NCBI RefSeq assembly: GCF_023073415.1
Contig: NZ_JADPJL010000085.1
Span: 62,001 to 126,000 of the forward strand
Origin: Bradyrhizobium sp. 190
Lineage (GTDB): Bacteria; Pseudomonadota; Alphaproteobacteria; Rhizobiales; Xanthobacteraceae
Length of the DNA stretch: 64,000 nucleotides
Direction: 5' to 3'
The notes below the pieces were generated by a model that saw only the letters and a list, made by a program, of their open reading frames with translations, was not told the DNA's origin and did no database searches. The position numbers were made by a program, and so were the translations under genes. Positions 15,576-25,103 of this stretch are shown here, piece by piece (the first letter of the stretch is position 1; every line of letters begins with the position of its first letter).

Positions 15576-15835
15576 CGGCTGAAGCCACCATTCACATTTC
15601 GAGCGCGGTGGTATCGGTGCTGCCGCAGTGCCGGGACGAAGTTTTGCACGCACTCGTCGCCCTGCCCGACGTTGAGATACATCATGCCGAGACCTCGAAG
15701 ATCGTGATCGTGATGGAGGCGACCGAGAGTGGAATCCTCGGAAGCCGTCTCGCTGAAATCGCATCCTGGCAAGGCGTCCTGTCGGCCAACATGGTGTTCG
15801 AGCAGGTCGAGCGGCTCGCCGATATCGGAGGCTAG
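15572..15835 (+). CDS. napD: NapA maturation chaperone NapD
   Basis: An 87-aa protein starting at the ATG at 15572 that overlaps the napF stop. The IHISSAVVSVLP opening and the ferredoxin-like beta-alpha-beta layout (DEVLHALVALPDVEIHHAE, KIVIVMEA, ASWQGVLSANMVFEQVE) are those of NapD. NapD binds the twin-arginine leader of NapA and prevents premature export until the molybdenum cofactor is in place. It ends 3 bases before napA. A longer reading from 15500 is only napF sequence out of frame. Confidence 0.92.
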   Translation: MTAEATIHISSAVVSVLPQCRDEVLHALVALPDVEIHHAETSKIVIVMEATESGILGSRLAEIASWQGVLSANMVFEQVERLADIGG

Positions 15836-15838
15836 AAC

Positions 15839-18334
15839 ATGTCACTCTCGCGACGCGAACTGTTGAAGGCGCAAGCCGCCGCCGTCGCCGCCGCGGCTGC
15901 CGGCATCACCGTTCCCGCGGTGGCGCAGCCGGTGGCGGGCGGCGTCGGATCGCTGGAGATCAAATGGTCAAAGGCCCCCTGTCGCTTCTGCGGCACCGGA
16001 TGCGGGGTGATGGTGGGCGTCAAGGGCGGCAAGGTCGTCGCGACCCACGGCGACACGCTCGCCGAAGTCAATCGCGGACTGAACTGCATCAAGGGTTATT
16101 TCCTCTCCAAGATCATGTATGGCGGCGACCGCCTGACCACGCCGCTGCTGCGCAAGAAGGGCGGCGTCTTCGCGAAGGACGGCGAACTGACGCCGGTAAG
16201 CTGGGATGAAGCGTTCGACGTGATGGCCGCCCGCGCCAAGGCGGTGCTGAAGGACAAAGGCCCGACTGCACTCGGCATGTTCGGCTCGGGGCAATGGACG
16301 GTCTACGAAGGCTACGCCGCCACCAAACTGATGCGGGCCGGTTTTCGCTCGAACAACCTCGATCCGAATGCACGCCACTGCATGGCGTCGGCGGCGGTTG
16401 CCTTCATGCGTACCTTCGGTGCGGACGAGCCGATGGGTTGCTATGACGACTTCGAGGCTGCGGACGCGTTCGTGCTGTGGGGCGCGAACATGGCCGAGAT
16501 GCATCCGATCCTCTGGACACGGCTCACCGACCGGCGCCTGAGCTACCCGCATGTGAAGGTAGCGGTTCTCTCGACGTTCACGAACCGCAGCTCCGACCTC
16601 GCCGACATCCCGATCGTTTTCAAGCCGGGAACGGATCTCGCGATCCTGAACTACATCGCCAACCACATCATCACCACCGGGCGGGTCAACCAGGACTTCG
16701 TCAAGAACCACACCACCTTCGTGAAGGGCGCCGTCGATATCGGATACGGCTTGCGCGCGGACCATCCGCTTGAAGTCAAAGCCAAGGGCGCGGCCGCGCC
16801 CGGCGCGACCCAGCCGATTGACTTCGACGCGTACGCCGCCTTCGTGAAAGATTACACGCTCGAGAAGGTATCGGAGCTGACCGGAGTCGAACGCGGCTTC
16901 CTGCAGGAGCTCGCCGAGCTCTATGCCGATCCGAAGCGCAAAGTGATGTCGCTCTGGACGATGGGCTTCAACCAGCACGTTCGCGGCGTATGGGCCAATC
17001 AGCTACTTTATAATCTGCACCTGCTGACGGGAAAGATCTCCGAGCCCGGCAATTCGCCGTTCTCGCTGACGGGGCAGCCGTCCGCATGCGGCACCGCGCG
17101 CGAGGTCGGCACGTTCGCGCACCGTTTGCCGGCCGACATGGTCGTCACCAACCCGGAACACCGCAAGCACGCCGAGGAAATCTGGCGCGTCCCGCACGGC
17201 ATCATTCCGGAGAAGCCGGGTTACCACGCGGTCGAACAGGACCGGATGCTTCACGACGGCAAGCTGAACTTCTACTGGGTTCAGGTGAACAACAACATGC
17301 AGGCCGCGCCGAACAATTCCCGCGAGACCTATCCCGGTTACCGGAATCCGGCCAATTTCATTGTCGTCTCTGACGCCTACCCGACCGTCACAGCGATGGC
17401 CGCCGATCTCGTTCTCCCCGCCGCGATGTGGGTCGAAAAAGAAGGCGCCTACGGCAACGCGGAACGCCGCACCCATGTATGGCGGCAGCTCGTCGATGCA
17501 CCCGGCGAGGCGCGCTCCGATCTCTGGCAGATCATGGAGTTCTCCAAGCGCTTCACCACCGATGAGGTGTGGCCGGCGCAGATCCTGACTGAAAACCCCA
17601 ACTATCGCGGCAAGACACTGTTCGATGTTCTCTTTCGCAACGGCAAGGTCGACAAGTTTGCCGCGACCGAAATTCCGGCCGAGTACGAGAACCGCGAAGC
17701 GAAGGCCTTCGGATTCTACGTGCAGAAAGGCCTGTTCGAGGAATACGCCGAATTCGGCCGTGGCCATGGCCACGATCTGGCGGCTTTCGACACCCTTCAC
17801 GAAGTGCGGGGGCTGCGATGGCCCGTCGTCAACGGCAAGGAGACCAAGTGGCGCTATCGCGAAGGCCTGGATCCCTATGTGAAGCCGGGCAAGGGCGTCG
17901 AGTTCTACGGCAACAAGGATGGCAAGGCGAGGATCATTGCCGTCCCTTACGAACCGCCGGCGGAACCTCCCGACAGGGAATACGACGTCTGGCTCGTCAC
18001 CGGCCGCGTGCTCGAACATTGGCACTCGGGGTCGATGACCATGCGGGTGCCGGAGCTCTACAAGGCGTATCCCGGCGCCAGGGTCTACATGCATGCCGAG
18101 GACGCTTACGCCAGAGGCATCAATCAGGGCGCCGAGGTGCGGGTGGTGTCGCGGCGCGGCGAAATCAGGAGCCGGGTGGATACCAAGGGGCGCAACCGGA
18201 TGCCGCGCGGCGTCGTGTTCGTGCCGTGGTTCGACGCCAGCCAGCTCATCAACAAGGTGACGCTGGACGCAACCGATCCCATTTCCAAGCAGACGGACTT
18301 CAAGAAATGCGCGGTCAAGATCATCCCGGTCTGA
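15839..18334 (+). CDS. napA: Periplasmic nitrate reductase catalytic subunit NapA
   Basis: An 831-aa molybdoenzyme reducing nitrate to nitrite in the periplasm. It has a Tat leader (SRRELLKAQAAAVAAAAAG), a [4Fe-4S] site with CRFCGTGCG and the fourth Cys in NCIKGYF, and the bis-MGD-binding body. The likely molybdenum-ligand Cys is in NARHCMASA. Further family stretches include LWGANMAEMHPILW, WVEKEGAYGNAERRTH and the C-terminal VTGRVLEHWHSGSMT. Length is that expected for NapA. It receives electrons from NapB and NapC. Confidence 0.97.
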   Translation: MSLSRRELLKAQAAAVAAAAAGITVPAVAQPVAGGVGSLEIKWSKAPCRFCGTGCGVMVGVKGGKVVATHGDTLAEVNRGLNCIKGYFLSKIMYGGDRLTTPLLRKKGGVFAKDGELTPVSWDEAFDVMAARAKAVLKDKGPTALGMFGSGQWTVYEGYAATKLMRAGFRSNNLDPNARHCMASAAVAFMRTFGADEPMGCYDDFEAADAFVLWGANMAEMHPILWTRLTDRRLSYPHVKVAVLSTFTNRSSDLADIPIVFKPGTDLAILNYIANHIITTGRVNQDFVKNHTTFVKGAVDIGYGLRADHPLEVKAKGAAAPGATQPIDFDAYAAFVKDYTLEKVSELTGVERGFLQELAELYADPKRKVMSLWTMGFNQHVRGVWANQLLYNLHLLTGKISEPGNSPFSLTGQPSACGTAREVGTFAHRLPADMVVTNPEHRKHAEEIWRVPHGIIPEKPGYHAVEQDRMLHDGKLNFYWVQVNNNMQAAPNNSRETYPGYRNPANFIVVSDAYPTVTAMAADLVLPAAMWVEKEGAYGNAERRTHVWRQLVDAPGEARSDLWQIMEFSKRFTTDEVWPAQILTENPNYRGKTLFDVLFRNGKVDKFAATEIPAEYENREAKAFGFYVQKGLFEEYAEFGRGHGHDLAAFDTLHEVRGLRWPVVNGKETKWRYREGLDPYVKPGKGVEFYGNKDGKARIIAVPYEPPAEPPDREYDVWLVTGRVLEHWHSGSMTMRVPELYKAYPGARVYMHAEDAYARGINQGAEVRVVSRRGEIRSRVDTKGRNRMPRGVVFVPWFDASQLINKVTLDATDPISKQTDFKKCAVKIIPV

Positions 18335-18804
18335 AGAGATTTCGAAGTTCCGTAGCGGGCGCGCTGCTCGGCGGCATGCTGGTATTCGTCTGCGGTGCGA
18401 TCTACGCACAGAACGCGCCGCAGATCGTGCCGCGCGTTACCGGAGCCGCAGCGCCGATGGGAGATGTGCCGGCGCCGCCTTTGGCGCGGCCGGTCACGGA
18501 TGACAAGCGGCTGATGCGCAACTATCCGGAGCAGCCGCCGATCATTCCGCATTCCATCGATAACTACCAGCTCACGCTGAAGACCAATCGTTGCCTCGAC
18601 TGTCATCGCCGGCAATTCACGGAAGGCTCGGGTGCGCCGATGATCAGCGTCACCCACTTCATGGACCGCGACGGTCAGGTTCTCGCCGATGTGACGCCTC
18701 GCCGATACTTCTGCACGGCGTGCCACGTCCAGCAAAATGATGCTCAGCCGCTGGTTCCGAGCACGTTCAAGGACATGCTGCTCATCGACCCCGGAAAGAA
18801 GTGA
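18307..18804 (+). CDS. napB: Diheme cytochrome c NapB
   Basis: A 165-aa periplasmic cytochrome passing electrons to NapA. It starts at ATG 18307, inside the end of napA (28-base overlap), giving a signal-like segment (FRSSVAGALLGGMLVFVCGAIYAQ). Two heme motifs CLDCH and CTACH are visible together with the family stretch RNYPEQPPIIPHSIDNYQL. The start is the only ATG giving a full leader, but its ribosome site is weak and coupling to napA translation is likely. Longer upstream readings in this frame are shadows of napA. Confidence 0.92.
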   Translation: MRGQDHPGLKRFRSSVAGALLGGMLVFVCGAIYAQNAPQIVPRVTGAAAPMGDVPAPPLARPVTDDKRLMRNYPEQPPIIPHSIDNYQLTLKTNRCLDCHRRQFTEGSGAPMISVTHFMDRDGQVLADVTPRRYFCTACHVQQNDAQPLVPSTFKDMLLIDPGKK

Positions 18805-18812
18805 GAGCATCG

Positions 18813-19505
18813 ATGCAGCGGCTCAAGGCACTCCTGATCTGGTTCTGGCAGATAGCCAGCCGTCCAAGCACGCATTTGAGCCTGGGGTTTCTCGCGCTCG
18901 GAGGCTTCGTCTGCGGCGTGCTGTTCTGGGGCGCCTTCAACACTGCGCTGGAAATCACCAACACCGAAAAGTTCTGCACCTCCTGTCACGAAATGCGCGC
19001 CAACGTGTTTCAGGAGTTGCAGCACACCCCCCATTTCACGAACCGCTCGGGAGTCAGTGCGACGTGCCCCGACTGCCATGTTCCACACGAGTGGACAGAC
19101 AAGATCGCCCGCAAGATGCAGGCTTCAAAGGAAGTCTGGGGCAAGATCTTCGGCGTGATCGACACCAGGCAAAAGTTTCTGGATCATCGGCTCGAGCTCG
19201 CCAAGCACGAATGGGCGAGGCTGAAGGCCAACGATTCCCTTGAGTGTCGCAACTGCCATTCCTCGGCGGCGATGGACTTCAACAAGCAGACGCGGCGCGC
19301 CGCGGAAATCCACGCCAAGTTTCTCGTCACGAAGGACAAAACCTGCATCGACTGTCACAAGGGTATCGCGCATGAGCTTCCCGACATGACCGGCATCGAA
19401 CCGGGCTGGCGGGAGCCGCCCGAGTTGAGGCAGCGCCAGAGTTATCGAGAGGATCCCCGCGATGAGCTGGTGCGGTATCTCGCAGCGACCGGATCGGAGC
19501 GGTAG
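18813..19505 (+). CDS. napC: Tetraheme quinol dehydrogenase NapC
   Basis: About 230 aa, NapC/NirT family. One N-terminal membrane anchor (LSLGFLALGGFVCGVLFWGAF) is followed by a periplasmic domain with four heme motifs: CTSCH, CPDCH, CRNCH and CIDCH. NapC oxidises membrane quinol and feeds NapB-NapA. The ATG at 18813 follows GAGAG; a GTG at 18801 overlapping the napB stop and following GGAAAG is an alternative. It is the last gene of napEFDABC. Confidence 0.94.
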   Translation: MQRLKALLIWFWQIASRPSTHLSLGFLALGGFVCGVLFWGAFNTALEITNTEKFCTSCHEMRANVFQELQHTPHFTNRSGVSATCPDCHVPHEWTDKIARKMQASKEVWGKIFGVIDTRQKFLDHRLELAKHEWARLKANDSLECRNCHSSAAMDFNKQTRRAAEIHAKFLVTKDKTCIDCHKGIAHELPDMTGIEPGWREPPELRQRQSYREDPRDELVRYLAATGSER

Positions 19506-19552
19506 TGCGCGTTCGGGCGTTTGAAGCATTGAGCGATGCCGAGCAAAGAAGT

Positions 19553-19639
19553 GTAGGATGGGCAAAGCGTAGCCTGCCCACCATTGTCGACGCGATGATC
19601 CAGATAGATGGTGGGCACGCTCCGCTTTGCCCATCCTAC
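19553..19639. repeat. Palindromic intergenic repeat (type A), copy 1
   Basis: Arms GTAGGATGGGCAAAGCG at 19553-19569 and its exact complement at 19623-19639, with a nested inner pair around CCCACCAT and ATGGTGGG. Related copies are at 22842, 45358, 47023 and 59261. Downstream of napC it may also serve to end transcription. Small open frames across it are artefacts of the repeat. Confidence 0.8.
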
Positions 19640-19717
19640 GGATCGCGAACTGATTTGCTTGCCGCGCAAGCGCAATTTCATGTAGCGACAATAAAGAAGG
19701 AATGGATTGCTTCACGG

Positions 19718-19757
19718 AGCCTGTCATCGGGCAGCGCTTGGCGCCGACCCGTTGGCT
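19718..19757 (+). repeat. Second repeat family (AGCCTGTCATCGGGC ... GACCCGTTGGCT)
   Basis: This segment starts with AGCCTGTCATCGGGC and ends with GACCCGTTGGCT. A close relative lies nested inside the type A palindrome at 59334-59372. Together with the type A element it fills most of the 462 bases between napC and the next gene; nothing else was recognised there. Confidence 0.6.
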
Positions 19758-19967
19758 CGCAATGACGTGGATGGGCCACTCGCCGGATACACTACCTTCG
19801 CGGGACATGACGGCCTTCCGTGCGGCTACAGCCTCGGCTCATTGACGCGCTCGCGACGAGGATGCCGGGCCGCACAAAAACAACTGGCGTCAACACCGCG
19901 GTAACTAGTTTCCTTTACCCTCTGCCAACCATAAGCCCCCTGTCGCGGGCTTGGCGAGTAGCGTGTC

Positions 19968-20435
19968 ATGTTGCGTTTGAAGATCCTGGCCTCGGCGGTT
20001 CCGCTGGCGATTGTCGCTTTGTTCGCGCGCGGCGAGTTTTTAACCGGACCTCGGGCCTGCATCGAGATAGCAGGCACGTCCGTCCAGATCGCCGCGCTCT
20101 CCTGGCAGGCGCAGCAGTACGTCGGTTTCACCAACGATCCCTCCCGCGCGACAGTGCGGGTCCAGATTTCCGACAACGCGGAAGCGGCCGACTTCACCGT
20201 GATCGACGACATCGATACGGCCGAAGCCGGCGCCTGCCAGAGCAGCGCCCCGTCGCGGCTGGTCGCGATCTCCCGCAATCCCTCGCTCTCCGACCCCGTC
20301 ATCTATCTTTCCAGGGACGGACCGGCCGACTACCGGATATTCGTCTCCTCGAAGAACTTTTCGCTGCTCGACGCCGCCGCGCTGATCGTCGGCGCCCGAG
20401 GCGAGCGCCACCGCGTCGAGGCGGCGTCGCTTTAA
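19968..20435 (+). CDS. Conserved hypothetical exported protein
   Basis: A 155-aa protein with an N-terminal hydrophobic leader (LKILASAVPLAIVALFA) consistent with a signal peptide or anchor. The mature part has a predicted beta-rich fold (SVQIAALSWQAQQYVGF, VRVQISDNAEAADFTVIDD, YRIFVSSKNFSLLDAAALIVGA). It looks like a conserved rhizobial protein; I cannot assign a function. The next gene, a hybrid histidine kinase, starts 143 bases later on the same strand. Confidence 0.7.
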   Translation: MLRLKILASAVPLAIVALFARGEFLTGPRACIEIAGTSVQIAALSWQAQQYVGFTNDPSRATVRVQISDNAEAADFTVIDDIDTAEAGACQSSAPSRLVAISRNPSLSDPVIYLSRDGPADYRIFVSSKNFSLLDAAALIVGARGERHRVEAASL

Positions 20436-20578
20436 CACTTCATTCACCATGTTCTCATCGCGGCCGACGACCGCGGTTAACCTCAAGCACTTTGCAATGT
20501 CGGCGACGCATCGTCTGCTTCCAGCACACGGCTAGTCGGGCCAACTCAATTCAAGCAGCAAGCTCAGGGTCATTGGCG

Positions 20579-22813
20579 ATGGGACGGACCTTCCGGATCA
20601 AACTTCGCTTTCGCCGTTTCGGCCGCCGGCATCCCTGGCTGACCTTCGCGCTTCGCTCCTTCATGATCTTCTCGATCGTGTTCGGCGGCGCCTATGGATT
20701 TATTGTCGGAAGCCGGACGGAAATTTCCGGCTATGACCCGCACGCCTTTGCGATCGGCGTCGCCTTCCTGTTTGCGATCGCCTGCGTTGCGCTCGCCACG
20801 TTCAGCGTCCGGCTCCGCCTGATACGCAAGAAAATGCGCAAGGTCGCTCTGCATAATGAAGCGCTGGCCGACCGGAACTGGGAATTGCAGGAAGCCGAGC
20901 AGCGCGCCCGCCGCCTGTTCGAATCGCAGGGCGATCTGATCGTGCTGCGCGACGCCGAGGGCCACATAACCTATGCCAACGATGCCTATTGCGAACTCGC
21001 GCAAATGCCGCGCGGCGCGCTGATCGGCACGTGCTTCACGCTTGAAGTACTCGAACAGGGCGACACCGCGCTCGAACCGAACGGCACCCGGGTTCACGAC
21101 CAGCAGGTCGCGGGTCCACTCGGTCCGCGCTGGATCGCGTGGCGCGAGGGTCTCGTACGCAACGACGCCGGGGGACCGGCGGAAATGCAAAGCGTCGGCC
21201 GCGACGTCACCGATCGCACCGAAAGCGAGCGCGCGCTGGCCGAAGCCCGCGACCAGGCCGATGCGGCAAGCCGCGCCAAGTCGCGCTTCCTCGCGATGGC
21301 GAGCCATGAAATCCGCACGCCGCTGAACGGCATCATCGGCATGAGCGGGCTGTTGATGGATACCCCGCTGACGCCGGAACAGACGACCTATGTCAAGGCG
21401 GTGAAGACTTCCGGCGACGCGCTGCTCTCGCTGATCGAGGAGTTGCTGGACTATTCCAAGATCGAGGCCGGCAAGATCGATCTTGAACATCGCCCGTTCG
21501 CGCTGTCAGGCATGATCGAGGACATCACCGAATTGCTCGCGCCGCGCGCCGAGGCCAAGAAAATCGAGATCGCCGCCTATGTCGACGAGCGGCTACCGAT
21601 GCACGTGATCGGCGACGCGGCGCGATTGAGGCAGGTGCTGCTTAATCTCGCCGGCAATGCCATCAAGTTCACCTCGGCCGGCGGCGTCGCGCTGATCGTC
21701 GAGCCTGGCATCTGGCCCAATGAAATCAGTTTCCTGGTGCGCGACACCGGCATCGGCATCGCGCCCGAGGCGCGCGAGCGGATCTTCCGCGAGTTCGAAC
21801 AGGCCGACGACAAGATCGCCCGCAGCTATGGCGGCACCGGGCTTGGCTTGAGCATCTCCGATCGCATCGTCAAGCGCATGGGCGGCCGCATCTCGCTGGA
21901 AAGCCAGCCGGGCGCCGGCTCGACATTCGAAGTGTCGATCCCGCTCATCGCCGCCGACGGCGAACAAATCTCCTTCGCCGCGCCGGATCTCTCCGGCCAG
22001 TCGATCATGCTGGTCTCGCCACAGAGCATCGAGGCCTCGCTGACCACGCGGCGACTGCAGCGCTGGGGCGGACAGACCTGCATGGTATCGGACGCCGATG
22101 TCGCCGAAGCCCTGCTGCCCGAGCGGCCCTGGCACGCCGTGCTGATCGATCACGCGCTGGGGCTGGCCAATATCGAACGGCTCGGCGAAGCTGCGCGCCT
22201 TCATGCCACACAGCGTATCGTAATGTTCACGCCGGCGACGCGGCAGGAATTGCAGCCGTCCGCCACCTCCGCTCTCACCGGCTATCTGGTCAAGCCGCTC
22301 CGCGCGGCTTCGCTCGCGGCGCGGCTGACGACCGCGCCGGAAGTGGCCGCGCCGAGCCTTGAGCCAGCCATCGACCCGATTGAGACATCAGCCGCGGCGT
22401 CGGCCAAGGGCCTGTCGATCCTGGTGGCCGAGGACAACCAGATCAATGCGCTGTTGATCCGCTCGCTGCTCGGCCGCCTCGGCCATCACGCCGTCATCAC
22501 CACCAACGGCGCCGAGGCGCTGGAGTCCTGGCTGTCGGCAAAATCCGCTGATACCCCCTACGACCTCGTCCTGATGGACATCCAGATGCCGCAGCTCAAC
22601 GGCATCGAAACCACCAAGCGGATTCGCACCCTCGAGGCCGGCGAGCCGGGAGGCCGGACGCCGATCCTCGCACTCACCGCCAACACGCTGGTGGAAGACC
22701 GCTACGCCTGCTTCGAGGCCGGCATGGACGGATTTTTGATCAAGCCGCTCGACCGCGAAAAGCTCGCCGACGCGCTCGCTGGCCTCGTCGCGTCACGACA
22801 CATCGCGGCGTGA
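20579..22813 (+). CDS. Hybrid sensor histidine kinase with PAS and two receiver domains
   Basis: A 744-aa membrane sensor. Two spans lie near residues 20-44 and 57-78, a PAS domain at about 110-215, and HisKA with phospho-accepting His243 in MASHEIRTPLNG. The ATPase domain has NAIKFTSAGG, DTGIGI and GGTGLGLS. A middle receiver-like domain (about 465-590) keeps an Asp in VLIDHAL and the Lys in YLVKPL but has lost the N-terminal acidic pair. The C-terminal receiver is complete: AEDN, Asp667 in LMDIQMP, and KPL. The signal and output are unknown. The ATG at 20579 was chosen because everything further upstream is non-homologous. Confidence 0.92.
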   Translation: MGRTFRIKLRFRRFGRRHPWLTFALRSFMIFSIVFGGAYGFIVGSRTEISGYDPHAFAIGVAFLFAIACVALATFSVRLRLIRKKMRKVALHNEALADRNWELQEAEQRARRLFESQGDLIVLRDAEGHITYANDAYCELAQMPRGALIGTCFTLEVLEQGDTALEPNGTRVHDQQVAGPLGPRWIAWREGLVRNDAGGPAEMQSVGRDVTDRTESERALAEARDQADAASRAKSRFLAMASHEIRTPLNGIIGMSGLLMDTPLTPEQTTYVKAVKTSGDALLSLIEELLDYSKIEAGKIDLEHRPFALSGMIEDITELLAPRAEAKKIEIAAYVDERLPMHVIGDAARLRQVLLNLAGNAIKFTSAGGVALIVEPGIWPNEISFLVRDTGIGIAPEARERIFREFEQADDKIARSYGGTGLGLSISDRIVKRMGGRISLESQPGAGSTFEVSIPLIAADGEQISFAAPDLSGQSIMLVSPQSIEASLTTRRLQRWGGQTCMVSDADVAEALLPERPWHAVLIDHALGLANIERLGEAARLHATQRIVMFTPATRQELQPSATSALTGYLVKPLRAASLAARLTTAPEVAAPSLEPAIDPIETSAAASAKGLSILVAEDNQINALLIRSLLGRLGHHAVITTNGAEALESWLSAKSADTPYDLVLMDIQMPQLNGIETTKRIRTLEAGEPGGRTPILALTANTLVEDRYACFEAGMDGFLIKPLDREKLADALAGLVASRHIAA

Positions 22814-22841
22814 AGTGAATTTGTAAGGTGGGAAAAGAATC

Positions 22842-22928
22842 GTAGGGTGGGCAAAGCGCAGCGTGCCCACCATTCAGCGAGTGAGGATAGATGGTGGGCA
22901 CGGCGCGATGCGCCTTTGCCCACCCTAC
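22842..22928. repeat. Palindromic intergenic repeat (type A), copy 2
   Basis: Arms GTAGGGTGGGCAAAG at 22842-22856 and CTTTGCCCACCCTAC at 22914-22928, with the inner CCCACCAT/ATGGTGGG pair. It sits between the convergent histidine-kinase and coaA genes and may help terminate both. Confidence 0.8.
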
Positions 22929-22937
22929 GCAAACGAA

Positions 22938-23894
22938 TTACAGCCGCCGCAGCGCCACCGTCTCGACCAGGTGATCGGCGCGTTTTTTCAGGATCAGCGT
23001 CGCGCGCGGCCGGGTCGGCAGGATGTTGTCCTCGAGATTGGCGAGGTTGGTGCGCTCCCAAATCGCGATCGCGGTCGCCGTGGCCTCCTCGTCCGACAAG
23101 ACTGCGTAGCGATTGAAGTACGATTTGGGATCGGTGAACGCGGTATCCCTGAGCGCGAGGAAGCGCCGCACATACCATTCGCGCAGCACCGGCTCATCGG
23201 CATCTATATAGACGGAGAAGTCGAAGAAGTCGGACACCACGGGCACCGCCTTGCCGTCGCGCGGTAGGCGGCCTGTCTGCAGCACGTTGACGCCCTCGAC
23301 GATCAGGATGTCCGGCGTATCGACCTCGATCCACTGGTTCGGCACGATGTCGTAGACCAGATGCGAATAAACCGGCGCGCGCACCGGCCGGCGGCCGGCC
23401 TTGATGTCGGAGAGAAACGACAGCAGCATCGGCAGATCGTAGCTCTCGGGAAAGCCCTTTTTCTGCATGAGCCCCTGCCGCTCGAGCACGGCATTGGGAA
23501 ACAGAAAACCATCGGTCGTCACCATTTGGACCTTGGGCCGCGGCGACCAGCGCGCCAGGAGTGCCTGCAGCACGCGCGCCGTGGTCGATTTGCCGACCGC
23601 GACCGAGCCGGCGACGCCGATGATGTAGGGCACCTTGCGATCACGGATATCGAGGAACTGACGCTGCGCCCGATAGAGCCGATCGGTGGCGTCGACATAG
23701 ATCGACAACAGGCGCGACAGCGGCAGGTAGATGTCCTCGACCTCCTGCATGTCGAGGCGATCGTGCATCGAACGCAGCCGCTCGAACTCGCCCGGCTCCA
23801 GCGTCATCGGTGTATCGTCGCGCAACCGAGCCCACTGTTCGCGCGTGAAGATACGGTAGGGATTGTATTGCTGGTCGGGGGTCCGGATATCCAT
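22938..23894 (-). CDS. coaA: Type I pantothenate kinase
   Basis: A 318-aa cytosolic kinase that phosphorylates pantothenate, the first committed step of coenzyme A synthesis. The P-loop GVAGSVAVGKSTTA, the downstream FLFPNA substrate region, the LIVEGVNVLQ strand and the C-terminal DFFDFSVYIDA stretch are standard for bacterial CoaA. It is last in the his gene run, 15 bases after hisE; this his-coaA linkage is common in Rhizobiales. Confidence 0.95.
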   Translation of the reverse strand: MDIRTPDQQYNPYRIFTREQWARLRDDTPMTLEPGEFERLRSMHDRLDMQEVEDIYLPLSRLLSIYVDATDRLYRAQRQFLDIRDRKVPYIIGVAGSVAVGKSTTARVLQALLARWSPRPKVQMVTTDGFLFPNAVLERQGLMQKKGFPESYDLPMLLSFLSDIKAGRRPVRAPVYSHLVYDIVPNQWIEVDTPDILIVEGVNVLQTGRLPRDGKAVPVVSDFFDFSVYIDADEPVLREWYVRRFLALRDTAFTDPKSYFNRYAVLSDEEATATAIAIWERTNLANLEDNILPTRPRATLILKKRADHLVETVALRRL

Positions 23895-23909
23895 GAGCTG
23901 CCCTCTCGG

Positions 23910-24233
23910 TCAGTCGCGCTTGCGCGACGCCTTTTCCTCGAGCCCGGACATCGATGTCCGCTGCGCCAGCGCGGCCTCGACCTCGTCGAGCTTGATGCCG
24001 CGCGCCTTCAACAGCACCAGCAGGTGAAACAGCAGGTCGGCGCTTTCGGCGATCAGGTGGTCCCGATCGTTCTCGACGGCCGCGATCACGGTCTCGACCG
24101 CCTCCTCACCAAGTTTCTTGGCGCAGTGCTCCGCACCCTTGTCGAGCAATTTGCGGGTGTAGGACGCCTCTCCTCCCGATGCGGCCCTTGCATCGATGGT
24201 GGCGGCCAGATCATGGATCGTGAAACGCGACAT
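23910..24233 (-). CDS. hisE: Phosphoribosyl-ATP pyrophosphatase HisE
   Basis: A 107-aa all-helical MazG-like pyrophosphatase, the second step of histidine synthesis (PR-ATP to PR-AMP). The EAVETVIAAVENDRDHLIAE segment and the preceding KKLGEE provide the metal-binding Glu/Asp residues. I chose the ATG at 24233; a TTG directly upstream is also possible. It is between hisF and coaA on the same strand. Confidence 0.95.
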   Translation of the reverse strand: MSRFTIHDLAATIDARAASGGEASYTRKLLDKGAEHCAKKLGEEAVETVIAAVENDRDHLIAESADLLFHLLVLLKARGIKLDEVEAALAQRTSMSGLEEKASRKRD

Positions 24234-24316
24234 CAACCGAACTCAACACTCGCGCCCGGCCAAAGGCCGCGGCACCGTCCCAGAGAGGGACTTAGCACTT
24301 TTGTGACAGGGAGTCG

Positions 24317-25093
24317 TCAGGGATCGAGCCGCATCGGCAGGCCCGCGCGCACCATGTGCTCCTTGGCTTGGCGTATGGTAAATTCGCCGAAGTGGAATAT
24401 CGAGGCCGCCAGCACCGCGGTGGCATGGCCCTGGCGGATGCCGTCGACCAGATGGTCGAGATTGCCGACGCCGCCGGAGGCGATGACCGGTACGGGGACA
24501 CTGTCGGCGATGGCCTGCGTCAGCGGCAGGTCGAAGCCCTGCCGGGTACCGTCGCGGTCCATTGACGTCAACAGGATTTCGCCGGCGCCAAGCGACACCA
24601 CTTCCTGCGCGTATTCGATCGCATCGATCCCGGTGGAGTTGCGCCCGCCATGGGTGAAGATCTCCCAGCGCTCACCGCCGCCGGCGCGCTTGACCCGCTT
24701 GGCGTCGATCGCGACCACGATGCACTGCTCGCCGAATTTTTCAGCAGCCTGCTTGACGAATTCGCGGTTGCTGACTGCGGCCGAGTTGATCGAAACCTTG
24801 TCGGCGCCGTACCGCAGCAGCGTCTTGATGTCGTCGATGGTGCGGACCCCGCCACCGACCGTCAGCGGCATGAAGCAGGCTTCCGCCGTGCGGCGGACGA
24901 CATCCAGCATGGTGCCACGGTTTTCATGGGTGGCGGTGATGTCGAGGAAGCACAATTCGTCGGCGCCGGCGGCGTCATACGCAATCGCCGCTTCGACGGG
25001 ATCGCCGGCGTCGCGCAGGTCGACGAAGTTGACGCCCTTGACGACCCTTCCGTCCTTCACATCAAGACAGGGGATCACGCGGACCTTGAACAT
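24317..25093 (-). CDS. hisF: Imidazole glycerol phosphate synthase cyclase subunit HisF
   Basis: A 258-aa TIM-barrel enzyme. It uses ammonia from HisH to convert PRFAR to imidazole glycerol phosphate and AICAR. Visible are the N-terminal RVIPCLDVKDGRVVKG with the catalytic Asp, the phosphate-binding TVGGGVRTIDD, and IASGGVGNLDH near the C-terminus; the second catalytic Asp is in LLTSMDRDGTRQG. It lies 10 bases after hisA. Confidence 0.97.
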   Translation of the reverse strand: MFKVRVIPCLDVKDGRVVKGVNFVDLRDAGDPVEAAIAYDAAGADELCFLDITATHENRGTMLDVVRRTAEACFMPLTVGGGVRTIDDIKTLLRYGADKVSINSAAVSNREFVKQAAEKFGEQCIVVAIDAKRVKRAGGGERWEIFTHGGRNSTGIDAIEYAQEVVSLGAGEILLTSMDRDGTRQGFDLPLTQAIADSVPVPVIASGGVGNLDHLVDGIRQGHATAVLAASIFHFGEFTIRQAKEHMVRAGLPMRLDP

Positions 25094-25103
25094 AAGAATT
25101 CTC

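Noticed and set aside
19505..19765. Open frame with WAKRS-like residues after napC
   Set aside because: It is translated from the type A palindromic repeat, a typical spurious frame.
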